DNA of 60,085 nt from NCBI GenBank assembly GCA_027533105.1, contig JAPZTW010000007.1:1-60085 (forward strand), read 5' to 3'. The translations under genes and the position numbers were made by a program. This DNA is from Sphingomonadaceae bacterium. GTDB lineage: Bacteria; Pseudomonadota; Alphaproteobacteria; Sphingomonadales; Sphingomonadaceae. Shown here piece after piece: positions 24,164 through 32,470 of this stretch (its first letter is position 1; each line of letters opens with the position of its first letter). The notes beneath the pieces were generated by a model, which was not told the DNA's origin, did no database searches, and was given only the letters and a program-made list of their open reading frames with translations.

Positions 24164-25552
24164 ATGGACGAGGGCGAGCCGACCGGCCGGGTGACCTCGC
24201 ACACCGGCTCGCTTTCACGCCGGATGCTGATCATCGCGGCGGGGTGGATTGTCATCCTGCTGTCGCTGGGTGGTTTCGCGCTGGATCGCACACTGACCGG
24301 GCTGGTCAGCCGCAATTTCGACGAGCAACTCGTCAACGTCATGAACGCGATGATCGCCTCGGCCGAGATTGGCCCGGATGGCGAAGTGTTCTTCAACCGT
24401 CCGCTGGGCGACCAGCGGTTCCTTGAGCCGAACAGTGGTCGTTACTGGCTGGTCACCGGCAAGGGGCATGAGAACTTTCCCTCGCGATCCTTGTGGGACA
24501 AGGGCCTGGAGCTGAAAGGTGACCATTTCGACAAGGCCCCGCACCTCTATGACAATTTCCAGTTCGCCGATGAACCGCTGCGGGTGATCGAGCGTTCGGT
24601 GATCCTGCCGGACAGCGAGACGCGCTGGCAGTTCGCCGTGGCAGCATCGCGCCAGGATCTGGACGAACAGATCAATCGCATCCGCTCGATCCTGGTCTGG
24701 AGCTTTCTGGTGCTTGGTCTTGGCCTGTTCGGCATGGCCATGTTGCAGACCTGGTATGGCCTTGGGCCGCTGCGCCGGGTGCGGCTGGCGATCCAGCACC
24801 TGCGCGAAACCGGGCAGAACCGGTTGACTGAGCCTCTGCCGCTGGAAGTGCAGCCGCTGGTCCAGGAACTCAACGCCTTGCTGGCCCACTCGGAAAAGCA
24901 GGCGGAAGAGGCCCGCACCCATGCCGGCAACCTCGCTCATGCCCTCAAGACGCCGCTGACCGTGGTGATGAACGCGGCCACCGCCAAGGCGCCGGATCTG
25001 GCCGATACGGTGATCCGAGAGGCTGCGGTCATGCGGCGCCAGGTCGATCACCACCTCGCGCGCGCCCGCGCCGTGGGGCGCCGGGCGGTCGGCATGAGCC
25101 GGTCGGGCGTGGCCGAGAGCGTGGAGGCCGTGCTGCGTGCGGTCACCCGGCTTTACGAGCGGACCCGCTTCGACCTTGATGGTAACCGCGATGCGGCCGT
25201 CGCTATCGAGCGGCAGGACCTTGACGAAATCCTTGGCAATCTGATTGAAAACGCAGCAAAATATGGCGGCGGTTCGGTCTTCGTCACAATCGATCCGACC
25301 TGCGAGCCCGGCTGGTGCGAGATCTGGGTCGAAGACGATGGCCGGGGCATTCCTGAGGCTGAGCGCACCCGGATTTTCGATCGCGGCGCGCGGCTCGATA
25401 CCGGCAAGCCCGGGACGGGGCTGGGGCTGGCGATCGTTCGCGATGTCGCTGAAATCTATGGCGGCGCGGTCTTGCTTGATGAAAGCGAGGATCTGGGCGG
25501 CCTGCTGGTGAAACTGCGGTTGCCAAGGGCGATGGCCCGAAAGGACGGATGA
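24164..25552 (+). CDS. sensor histidine kinase, PhoQ-like
   Basis: 462 residues from the ATG at 24164. Two membrane segments (about 24-45, LIIAAGWIVILLSLGGFAL; about 178-200, FLVLGLGLFGMAML) enclose a periplasmic sensor domain with a LPDSETRWQFAVAASRQDLD strand. The phosphoacceptor is H259 in NLAHALKTPLTVV, the HALKTPL form typical of PhoQ-like kinases. The ATPase motifs NLIENAAKYGGG, VEDDGRGIP and GTGLGLAIVRD are intact. It forms a pair with the preceding regulator and overlaps the next lipoprotein gene by four bases. Confidence 0.92.
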   Translation: MDEGEPTGRVTSHTGSLSRRMLIIAAGWIVILLSLGGFALDRTLTGLVSRNFDEQLVNVMNAMIASAEIGPDGEVFFNRPLGDQRFLEPNSGRYWLVTGKGHENFPSRSLWDKGLELKGDHFDKAPHLYDNFQFADEPLRVIERSVILPDSETRWQFAVAASRQDLDEQINRIRSILVWSFLVLGLGLFGMAMLQTWYGLGPLRRVRLAIQHLRETGQNRLTEPLPLEVQPLVQELNALLAHSEKQAEEARTHAGNLAHALKTPLTVVMNAATAKAPDLADTVIREAAVMRRQVDHHLARARAVGRRAVGMSRSGVAESVEAVLRAVTRLYERTRFDLDGNRDAAVAIERQDLDEILGNLIENAAKYGGGSVFVTIDPTCEPGWCEIWVEDDGRGIPEAERTRIFDRGARLDTGKPGTGLGLAIVRDVAEIYGGAVLLDESEDLGGLLVKLRLPRAMARKDG

Positions 25553-26238
25553 CCATGGCGATGCGGATTCTGGCGATCGCCCTTGGCCTTGCTCTAAGTG
25601 GCTGTAACATGGTCATTTCGGACGAGCCCTGGTTCTCAGAGCGAGGTCCGGTTCAGCAGAAGAACGGCCTGTGGGTCATGCTGCAAAGCGCGGATTGCCC
25701 GGTCTCTGCCACGACCAGCCTGGCCGCCATGCCTGACTGCGCCAGCCCGATCCTGGTGACCGATGGGGCCTATTCCGGTCCGCCGAGCGACCGGTCATTG
25801 CCCGATGCGGTGCGCTACGATCCGGCCAGGTGGGAACGGATCGACCACGTACTCACCGATGGCACACCGATGGTAGACCAGCTGCACTTCGATGCCACCA
25901 AACCGACCCGAGGTACGCCTCCGCCGGCATTCAGGGGCAAGGTCACGTACCTTTACCTCGCCGTGAAGCCGACCGGGTTCGATGCCGAAGGACGGATCAT
26001 CTCGGCCCGGCGCTGGCCGGTGATGTGTGGCCCGCTTGGTCGCGGCGAACAGGACGCTTCGGGCGGGCCTCGCCTGGTGACCGCGCGGCCCTATGCCGGC
26101 ATGCGCGTGGTGCATGACATGGCCTGCAATGCCCGCGACGTTGCCACCCTGCGTGAAGCCGCTGCCATTAGCGAGAGCAGCGCGCCTGGAGCGGGCTTCC
26201 TGATTATCGAGAGCCGCTGGCTGCGCGACGCGCCCTGA
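25549..26238 (+). CDS. lipoprotein of unknown function, co-operonic with sensor kinase
   Basis: 229 residues with a lipobox LALSGC (Cys 19) after a short signal peptide. The mature part shows QQKNGLWVMLQSADCPV, DQLHFDATKPT, VTYLYLAVKPTGFD and several Cys residues (ADC, PDC, MCGP, MACN) that may form disulfides. No family is recognised. The start overlaps the kinase stop (ATGA); the in-frame ATG at 25555 fits AAGGA slightly better. Membership in the PepSY-regulator-kinase operon suggests an envelope role, possibly as output or sensor partner. Confidence 0.7.
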   Translation: MTMAMRILAIALGLALSGCNMVISDEPWFSERGPVQQKNGLWVMLQSADCPVSATTSLAAMPDCASPILVTDGAYSGPPSDRSLPDAVRYDPARWERIDHVLTDGTPMVDQLHFDATKPTRGTPPPAFRGKVTYLYLAVKPTGFDAEGRIISARRWPVMCGPLGRGEQDASGGPRLVTARPYAGMRVVHDMACNARDVATLREAAAISESSAPGAGFLIIESRWLRDAP

Positions 26239-26249
26239 CCCCGGCTGAG

Positions 26250-26549
26250 CTACTTCCCGGCCGCCTGTTCGTGGTGGCGGATCACTTCCTGAATGATGAA
26301 GCGCAGGAACTTCTCGGAAAATTCGGGATCGAGATTGGCCTCGCCCGCCAGTTGCCGCAGCCGGGCGATCTGGCGCTCCTCGCGCCCCGGGTCGGAGGCG
26401 GGCAGGTTGTGTTCGGCCTTGTAGGCGCCCACCGCCTTGGTGATGCGAAACCGCTCGGCCAGGATGTGGATCAGCGCTGCATCGATATTGTCGATCGAGG
26501 CGCGATAGCCGGCAAGGACGGGGTCGGGAGTGCGAACGGGCTCGGTCAT
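26250..26549 (-). CDS. chorismate mutase (AroQ type)
   Basis: 99 residues, all helical, matching the AroQ fold. Helix 1 (YRASIDNIDAALIHILAERFRITKAVGAYK) has the conserved Arg and Lys of the active site, followed by DPGREERQIARLRQLA and helix 3 with FSEKFLRFIIQEVIRHH. It converts chorismate to prephenate for Phe and Tyr synthesis. It is single-domain, convergent with the lipoprotein gene and divergent from the prenyl synthase gene. Confidence 0.9.
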   Translation of the reverse strand: MTEPVRTPDPVLAGYRASIDNIDAALIHILAERFRITKAVGAYKAEHNLPASDPGREERQIARLRQLAGEANLDPEFSEKFLRFIIQEVIRHHEQAAGK

Positions 26550-26637
26550 GGCCCGTCGCTAGCATGCAGTTTTGCGAAAGGCCATTGCTGCGATTACACT
26601 TGCGGAGCCGGGCCAATGCTGGCTAGGGGCAGGGCCG

Positions 26638-27654
26638 ATGAGCGCTGATATCGTACCGCTGCGCCCCCGCGCGTCCGCCCCCTCGCTGGCGCCCATGCTT
26701 GCGCTCACTGCCGAAGGGATGAATGCGGTCAACGCGGTCATCCTCGAAAAGATGCAAAGCCGCATCCCGCTTATCCCGACGCTGGCCGGACACCTGATCG
26801 CGGGCGGTGGCAAGCGGATGCGGCCGATGCTGACCCTGGCCGGGGCGGCGCTGTGCGATTACCACGGCACCCGCCACCACAAGCTGGCCGCAGCGGTGGA
26901 GTTCATTCACACCGCCACCCTGCTGCATGACGACGTGGTTGACGGCAGCGAACTGCGCCGCGGCAAGTCCACCGCCAATATCGTGTTTGGCAATCCCGCG
27001 ACCGTGCTGGTCGGTGATTTCCTCTTCACCCGTTCATTTGAACTGATGGTGGAAGACGGCAGCCTCAAGGTGCTGAAGATCCTCTCCAACGCCAGCTCGG
27101 TGATTTCGGAAGGGGAGGTCGATCAGCTGACTGCCCAGCGCCAGATCGAGACGAGCGAGGAACGCTATCTCTCGATCATCGGCTCCAAAACCGCCGCGCT
27201 GTTTGCCGCCGCCACCCGGATTGCCGCGGTCGTGGCCGAACGCAGCGAAGCGGATGAGCGCGCGCTGGAAGATTATGGCCGCAACCTGGGCATTGCCTTC
27301 CAGCTGGTCGACGACGCGATGGACTATGATTCCGAAGCCGGCGAAATGGGCAAGGGCAAGGGCGATGACTTCCGCGAGGGCAAGATGACCCTGCCGGTGA
27401 TCCTGGCCTATGCGCGCGGTTCGGATGAGGAGCGCCGGTTCTGGCGGGATGCGATCCAGGGCCACCGGACGTCCGATGCGGACCTCGCCCATGCGGTCGA
27501 GCTGATCGGGCGGCACGACACGGTCAGCGCCACGCGGGAGCGGGCCCGGCATTTTGCCCAGCGGGCGATTGATGCCATTGCCGGCTTCCCGGCGGGTGCG
27601 GCCCACGCGGCCATGGTGGAAGCCGCCGAATTCGCCGTTGCCCGGCGGTTCTAG
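26638..27654 (+). CDS. trans-isoprenyl diphosphate synthase (octa/decaprenyl type)
   Basis: 338 residues from the ATG at 26638, behind AGGGGCAGGG. Both Asp-rich motifs are present: LLHDDVVDGSELRRGK (first, DDxxD) and FQLVDDAMDYDSEAGEMGKG (second). So is the GGGKRMRP substrate motif near residue 55. It builds the polyprenyl side chain of ubiquinone; in sphingomonads this is usually decaprenyl (Q10), so the chain length is inferred from taxonomy. Length fits IspB-like enzymes. Confidence 0.92.
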   Translation: MSADIVPLRPRASAPSLAPMLALTAEGMNAVNAVILEKMQSRIPLIPTLAGHLIAGGGKRMRPMLTLAGAALCDYHGTRHHKLAAAVEFIHTATLLHDDVVDGSELRRGKSTANIVFGNPATVLVGDFLFTRSFELMVEDGSLKVLKILSNASSVISEGEVDQLTAQRQIETSEERYLSIIGSKTAALFAAATRIAAVVAERSEADERALEDYGRNLGIAFQLVDDAMDYDSEAGEMGKGKGDDFREGKMTLPVILAYARGSDEERRFWRDAIQGHRTSDADLAHAVELIGRHDTVSATRERARHFAQRAIDAIAGFPAGAAHAAMVEAAEFAVARRF

Positions 27655-27661
27655 GCCGGGA

Positions 27662-30115
27662 TTGGCCGACCAGCTTCCCATTCATGCCATATTGCCGGAC
27701 CTGCTGGCCGCGCTCCGCGCGCGGACAGGCGCCGTGCTGATCGCGCCGCCGGGCGCGGGCAAGACCACGGCGGTGGCGCCCGCACTGCTGGCCGAGCCCT
27801 GGTGCACCGGTAGCGTGATCGTGCTGTCCCCCCGGCGGGTCGCAGCCCGCGCCGCCGCCGAGCGGATGGCCGAACTGCTGGGGAAGCCGGTTGGCCAGAC
27901 CATTGGCTATCTCACCCGGCTCGACAGCAAACGCTCGGGCAAGACCCGCGTCCTCGTGATGACCGAGGCCATCTTCGTCTCCACCCTGCTGGGCGATCCT
28001 GAGCTGGCGGGCGTTTCGGCTGTCCTCTTCGACGAAGCGCACGAACGGCACCTCGACAGCGATCTGGGTCTGGCCCTAGCGATCGAGAGCCAGTCGGTGC
28101 TGCGCGAGGACCTGCGGCTGGTGGTGATGTCGGCCACGCTCGATGGTGCGCGCTTTGCCCGGCTGCTGGGCGATGCCCCGGTGATTGAAAGCGAGGGCAA
28201 GGCCCATCCGCTGGCGATCCGTTGGCTGGGCGCGCGGCCGGAACTGCGGCTGGAGGAAGCCATGACCCAGGCCGTCCTGACCGCCTGGCGCGAGGAACAG
28301 GGCGATGTGCTGGCCTTTCTGCCGGGCGTTGGCGAGATTGAGCGGACTCGCGAGCGTTTGGCGCAAAAGCTCCCCGATGTGCCGATCCTGCCGCTGCACG
28401 GGCAATGCGAACCCGCCGCCCAGCGCGCCGCGATCCGCCGCGATCCGCAGGGCAGGCGGCGGATCGTGCTGGCCACGGCCATTGCGGAAACATCGCTGAC
28501 GCTCGATGGCGTGACGGTGGTGGTCGATGCCGGCCTGTCGCGCCGGGCGGAGTTCGACAAGGCCGCCGGGGTGACCCGGCTGGTCACGCACCGCGCGTCG
28601 CAGGCCGCCGCCGCGCAGCGGGCAGGGCGCGCGGCGCGGCAGGGGCCGGGCGTGGCCTATCGCCTGTGGGAAGAGGCCGCCCATGCCGGACGGCCCGCTT
28701 TCGAACCGCCAGAGATCCTGACTTCCGACCTGGCGCCGTTGTTGCTGACCCTGGCCCAATGGGGTGCAACAGAGGTGCAGCAAATGGCCTGGCTCGATCC
28801 GCCGCCGGCTGCAGCATTGGCTGCAGCAAAAGCCGGTTTACAAGCACTTGGCGCGCTCGATCAGGCTGGCGCAATCACCGCGCACGGGCGCAGCATGGCC
28901 GCCCTGCCGATGGCCCCGGGCGAGGCGCATATGCTGCTTTATGCTGCGCAGCATGACGCGGCAGAGGAAGCGGCCCAACTGGCCCTGCTGCTTCAGGAAC
29001 GGGGGCTGGGCGGGCGGGGGGAAGACCTGGCCATGCGACTCGACCGCTGGACCGGGGATCGCTCCCCACGGGCCGAAGCCTCGCGCCAGCTCGCGCGTCG
29101 ATGGGCCGACCAGGCGCGGCGACTGGTCGGCAAGCCAGCGGGTGAGGCGCCGCCCCCGGCCGTGCTGCTGGCCGAGGCCTTTCCCGATAACCTGGCCAAG
29201 CGCCGGGATGCCAGCGGCGAGCACTGGCTGACCGCCGGCGGGCGCGGACTGCGGCTCGATCCCGCGTCACCGCTCGCGCGGGCCGAATGGCTCGCGGTCG
29301 GCGATGCCCAGGGCGAGGCCAAGGGCGCCCGGATCACCGGCGCGATTGCCCTGACCGAGGCGGAAGTGCTGCGCTGGCTGGCCCACCGGATCGAGCGGCG
29401 CTCGGTCCTGCGCTGGGTGGCCGATGAACGGCGGGTCGAGGCGCTGGTTGAATCGCGCCTTGGGGCAATCGCTCTTGCGCGCGGTTCCGATCCCGCGCCC
29501 GATCCGGCCGCCATCCGCGCTTTCCTCGTCGAACGGATCCGGAGCGATGGCCTCGCACTGATCCCCTTGGGCAAGGCCAGCCTTGGTTTGCTGCGCCGGG
29601 CGCGCTTTGCCGGGATCGCGGCGCTCTCCGATGAAGCCTTGCTGGCCGATCTCGATGTCTGGCTGGGGCCCTTGCTGGAACGGCGGCTTGATGCCCTCGA
29701 TCCGGCGCGGCTGCACGATGCGCTACGGGCCCGGCTGGACTATGCCGACCAGCAGAGCCTTGAACGGCTGGCCCCGGCGCAGTTCTCGTCCCCGGCGGGA
29801 ACCAGCCATGCGATCGATTACGACGATCCGGGTGGGCCGTCGGTCGAGCTCAGGGTTCAGGCGCTGTTCGGGCTGGACCGTCACCCCACGTTTGGCCAGC
29901 CGCCGCAGCCGCTGTTGCTCAAGCTGACCGATCCGGGCGGCAAGCCATTGCAGACCACGCGCGATCTGCCCGGCTTTTGGCGCGGATCGTGGAAGGACGT
30001 GCAGCGCGACATGAAAGGGCGCTATCCCAAGCACCGCTGGCCGGATGCGCCGTGGACCGAAGCGCCCAGCCTCAAGACCAAGAACGCCTTCAACGCTTCG
30101 ACCGGCCGGAAGTGA
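27662..30115 (+). CDS. hrpB: ATP-dependent helicase HrpB
   Basis: 817 residues from a TTG at 27662 (LADQLPIHAILPDLLAAL), seven bases after the prenyl synthase stop; no in-frame ATG gives the full Walker A region, so TTG is the best start. DEAH-box features are GAVLIAPPGAGKTTAVAPAL (Walker A), LFDEAHERHLDSDL (motif II), VMSATLDG (motif III) and QRAGRAARQGPGVAYRLW (motif VI). The HrpB C-terminal domain lies at about 660-815. This is the usual length for HrpB, a helicase of poorly known RNA-related role. Confidence 0.92.
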   Translation: MADQLPIHAILPDLLAALRARTGAVLIAPPGAGKTTAVAPALLAEPWCTGSVIVLSPRRVAARAAAERMAELLGKPVGQTIGYLTRLDSKRSGKTRVLVMTEAIFVSTLLGDPELAGVSAVLFDEAHERHLDSDLGLALAIESQSVLREDLRLVVMSATLDGARFARLLGDAPVIESEGKAHPLAIRWLGARPELRLEEAMTQAVLTAWREEQGDVLAFLPGVGEIERTRERLAQKLPDVPILPLHGQCEPAAQRAAIRRDPQGRRRIVLATAIAETSLTLDGVTVVVDAGLSRRAEFDKAAGVTRLVTHRASQAAAAQRAGRAARQGPGVAYRLWEEAAHAGRPAFEPPEILTSDLAPLLLTLAQWGATEVQQMAWLDPPPAAALAAAKAGLQALGALDQAGAITAHGRSMAALPMAPGEAHMLLYAAQHDAAEEAAQLALLLQERGLGGRGEDLAMRLDRWTGDRSPRAEASRQLARRWADQARRLVGKPAGEAPPPAVLLAEAFPDNLAKRRDASGEHWLTAGGRGLRLDPASPLARAEWLAVGDAQGEAKGARITGAIALTEAEVLRWLAHRIERRSVLRWVADERRVEALVESRLGAIALARGSDPAPDPAAIRAFLVERIRSDGLALIPLGKASLGLLRRARFAGIAALSDEALLADLDVWLGPLLERRLDALDPARLHDALRARLDYADQQSLERLAPAQFSSPAGTSHAIDYDDPGGPSVELRVQALFGLDRHPTFGQPPQPLLLKLTDPGGKPLQTTRDLPGFWRGSWKDVQRDMKGRYPKHRWPDAPWTEAPSLKTKNAFNASTGRK

Positions 30116-30158
30116 ACAGGGCTTGATTTGCGGCGCGATTCGCAGCAGGGCAGCGGCC

Positions 30159-30437
30159 ATGCCAGCACGCATCTTTCAGCGCCCCAAGAACGCCATGCAA
30201 TCGGGTCAGGCCCTGCTGGGCCAGTGGATCCTGGAATTCGCGCCAGCGGAAGCCCGCAAGCCCGATCCGCTGATGGGCTGGTCCGGTTCGGGCGATACCC
30301 AGGCCCAGGTGCAGCTGAAGTTCGACAGCGCCGACGCGGCGAAGGCCTATGCTGAAAAGCACGGCATCAGCGCCACTATTCACGCCACGCCGCCGCGGCG
30401 GCTGAAGTTGCAGGCTTACGCCGACAATTTCAAATAG
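30159..30437 (+). CDS. NDUFS4-like complex I accessory subunit
   Basis: 92 residues starting MPARIFQRPKNAMQSGQA. The motifs WILEFAPAEARKPDPLMGWSGSGDTQAQVQLKFDS and AYAEKHGI match the ETC_C1_NDUFA4/NDUFS4 family, an accessory subunit of NADH:ubiquinone oxidoreductase found in alphaproteobacteria and mitochondria. AGGGCAG precedes the ATG. It lies alone after hrpB, far from any nuo cluster in the window, which is usual. Confidence 0.9.
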   Translation: MPARIFQRPKNAMQSGQALLGQWILEFAPAEARKPDPLMGWSGSGDTQAQVQLKFDSADAAKAYAEKHGISATIHATPPRRLKLQAYADNFK

Positions 30438-30502
30438 GCTGTTCAGCTTCGGTTAGTGCGTTATCATCTCAATCCGGGGTGGTGGCACATCCGGGAGTCT
30501 TC

Positions 30503-31543
30503 ATGAAATCGAGATTGATCGCGCTGGCGGTGTTGCCGGCGCTGGGCGGGGCATTTGCGCCGACCGCGCATGCGGCAGTTGCCATTCCTTCGATCCAGAC
30601 GATTGAGACCCGGCTGTGTCCGGTCGGCGGCACCACGTCCTTGCGGCTGGGACATGGCGAGGCGAAGCAGGACCCGGAGCTGCGCAAGGCCTTCTCGATT
30701 GGCGGAACGCCGATCGCGCCGTTCGAAGAGGCGCGCGCAGTCTACACGCCCTGGTCGGAGCAGCTCAGCGCCATCGAATTCAACGGGGCCAGCCCGGATG
30801 GCGATGACAACCGGAACTTCATAGAACGGATGACCGAGCAGCTGGAAGCCAATGGCTGGGTCCGCTCCGAAGGGCCGAAGGTCTTTGCGACCCACATGAT
30901 GAGCCCGGTGGTCTACACCAAGGATCTGTCAACCGCCGATGGTCCGAGCCGGTTCCTGTTGCAGTTCGAGGCGCCCGGTGCGGTGCTGCTGAATTGTGGT
31001 GGGCTGGACCTGCTGAAACTGAGTGAAGCGGAAAGCGAGGAAGTGCTGGCACCCGGATCGCCGCGTCCTGTTCCGCCGCAAGGACACGACCAGCCGCTCG
31101 CCAACCTGCGCCCGCAGGATTGTGACGATCCGGCCTTCCGCGAGAAGATGATGGCGCGGTTGACCGCGGGGGATCGCACCGGCGCGACGGATTCGATGGA
31201 TGAGGCCTCCGATCAGGAACGCTATCAATCGCGGCTGCGGATCTGGCTGCGCTGGAAAATGGTCGAATCCGGCAAGATCAACCATCAGGCGTTGTGGGAA
31301 ATCGAGGAAAAGGTCGCCCCGCGCGAGGCTGCGCAAATGGAGAGGGACTTCATCGCCTTTGCCGGGAGCGTGGTGGCGATGGACAAGGCGCGCAAGCGGG
31401 GCGATGCGGCGGCGGAATGTCGGGCCGTGGCTGCCTTGGCCGCGGCCGAGACGGGCAAGTCCGGGGGCGAGGCTGCGCGGCTGGCCAGGATCAACGCCGC
31501 GTTTGAGGCGGAGGCCAAGCGTCTGGGAATCGCGTTGGATTAG
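30503..31543 (+). CDS. secreted protein of unknown function
   Basis: 346 residues from the ATG at 30503 (MKSRLIALAVLPALGGAFA), with GGGAG eight bases upstream; an earlier start at 30479 would add eight residues. The signal peptide is cleaved near AHAA. Residues 25-170 look like a mixed alpha/beta domain (DNRNFIERMTEQLEANGWV). Residues 200-345 are mostly helical, with AECRAVAALAAAETG. No family is recognised. A strong hairpin follows the stop, so it is probably a single-gene transcript. Confidence 0.65.
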   Translation: MKSRLIALAVLPALGGAFAPTAHAAVAIPSIQTIETRLCPVGGTTSLRLGHGEAKQDPELRKAFSIGGTPIAPFEEARAVYTPWSEQLSAIEFNGASPDGDDNRNFIERMTEQLEANGWVRSEGPKVFATHMMSPVVYTKDLSTADGPSRFLLQFEAPGAVLLNCGGLDLLKLSEAESEEVLAPGSPRPVPPQGHDQPLANLRPQDCDDPAFREKMMARLTAGDRTGATDSMDEASDQERYQSRLRIWLRWKMVESGKINHQALWEIEEKVAPREAAQMERDFIAFAGSVVAMDKARKRGDAAAECRAVAALAAAETGKSGGEAARLARINAAFEAEAKRLGIALD

Positions 31544-31551
31544 TGATCGGA

Positions 31552-31592
31552 GCTGCCGACTGCCCGGGTCGCGCTGTAAGGCAGTCGGCAGC
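31552..31592 (+). terminator. strong stem-loop after secreted-protein gene
   Basis: GCTGCCGACTGCC (31552-31564) pairs perfectly with GGCAGTCGGCAGC (31580-31592) across a 15-base loop, eight bases after the stop codon. No long U-run follows (TTCC only), so termination efficiency is uncertain. Confidence 0.55.
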
Positions 31593-31687
31593 TTCCGTAC
31601 CGGCAAACCCAGGGGAGGGCGAACCGGCCAACCACACCCCTCCGGAGTGAGTCGAGGCGCACGATAGAACGATTCGCATCGCCAGAC

Positions 31688-31716
31688 TTGCGTAAACGCG
31701 ACAAGCTGGCCATATG
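31688..31716 (+). promoter_or_regulatory. promoter of the SRP RNA gene
   Basis: TTGCGT (31688-31693) and CATATG (31711-31716) are 17 bases apart, followed by CCGCGC. The predicted start, about 31722-31724, coincides with the first paired bases of the SRP RNA. The arrangement resembles the tRNA promoters in this window (TTGCCA-N16/17-TATAGG). Confidence 0.6.
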
Positions 31717-31721
31717 CCGCG

Positions 31722-31812
31722 CCGGGAGTCGGTCGGACGCTTGCGTCCGCCAACCTGGTCAGGTCCGGAAGGAAGCAGCCACAACGGGTTGCGGCGGGTC
31801 GGCCGGCTCCTT
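31722..31812 (+). ncRNA. ffs: signal recognition particle 4.5S-type RNA
   Basis: The conserved SRP domain IV is clear: CAGGTCCGGAAGGAAGCAGC (31770-31789) with the GGAA tetraloop and the asymmetric loop bound by Ffh. The closing stem pairs GGAGTCGG (31725-31732) with CCGGCTCC (31803-31810). A T-rich run, CTCCTTTTTCC, follows and should act as the terminator. The ends are estimated within a few bases. The RNA and Ffh target nascent membrane proteins to the translocon. Confidence 0.93.
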
Positions 31813-31841
31813 TTTCCTTACTTCGGGTTGCGCTTGCCGGT

Positions 31842-32384
31842 TCAGGGCAGCGCCTTGCCGCGCCGGGTGGCTTCTTCGGCCACCATCCGGTCCATCAGGT
31901 CCCACTGCCGGTTGGCCCCGTCGATGGTCGAGGCAAGGTGGCTGCGCATTTCGATCACGGCCTTGCACTGATCGGTTGGATCCTTCGCCTCGGCAGCGGT
32001 TTGGGCCGCCGTGATCATGGCCTTCACCGCATCGAGGTTGCTGGCCATCGCCGCCTTGAATTCCGGATGCTTCAGCGCGTTCATGGCGATCTGGCCGCGT
32101 TCGCGCTGGTTCAGGCCGATGGCGTTCATCCGTGAATTGAGTTGCTCCTCGCGCCGGGCATTGTAATTGGCGGCCAGCCACTGGTCTGGCGGGTTCTGTT
32201 CGGCTTCGCGCATGAAGGCGTCGCGCTGCCCGGCATCGTTGCACAGGGCCGGATCGGGCACGGCAAGGCGATACTTCGCGATCAGCGGATCGACCGCCGG
32301 TTCGCTACCCTGCGCAGGTTGGGTCGCAATCAGGATGCCGCCGAGCAATGCTGGAAGCAGTCTCAAGGCAAGTGGCGTGGGCAT
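31842..32384 (-). CDS. secreted helical protein of unknown function
   Basis: 180 residues from the ATG at 32384 (MPTPLALRLLPALLGGILI), with AGGA upstream; a longer frame to 32612 is not supported. The signal peptide ends near AQGSEP. The mature part is helical and polar (DAFMREAEQNPPDQWLAANYNARREEQ, GQIAMNALKHPEFKAAMASN) with one Cys pair (LCND, QCKA). No family is recognised. It points toward the SRP RNA gene, ending about 30 bases after it. Confidence 0.65.
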   Translation of the reverse strand: MPTPLALRLLPALLGGILIATQPAQGSEPAVDPLIAKYRLAVPDPALCNDAGQRDAFMREAEQNPPDQWLAANYNARREEQLNSRMNAIGLNQRERGQIAMNALKHPEFKAAMASNLDAVKAMITAAQTAAEAKDPTDQCKAVIEMRSHLASTIDGANRQWDLMDRMVAEEATRRGKALP

Positions 32385-32470
32385 GGTAATCGGCGATCCT
32401 TTCCGGAACTGAGGGTATCGCCCTTTTCGCCCTTCGACAATCGACGGTGCTCCCCCTATTGTCAGGCGCA

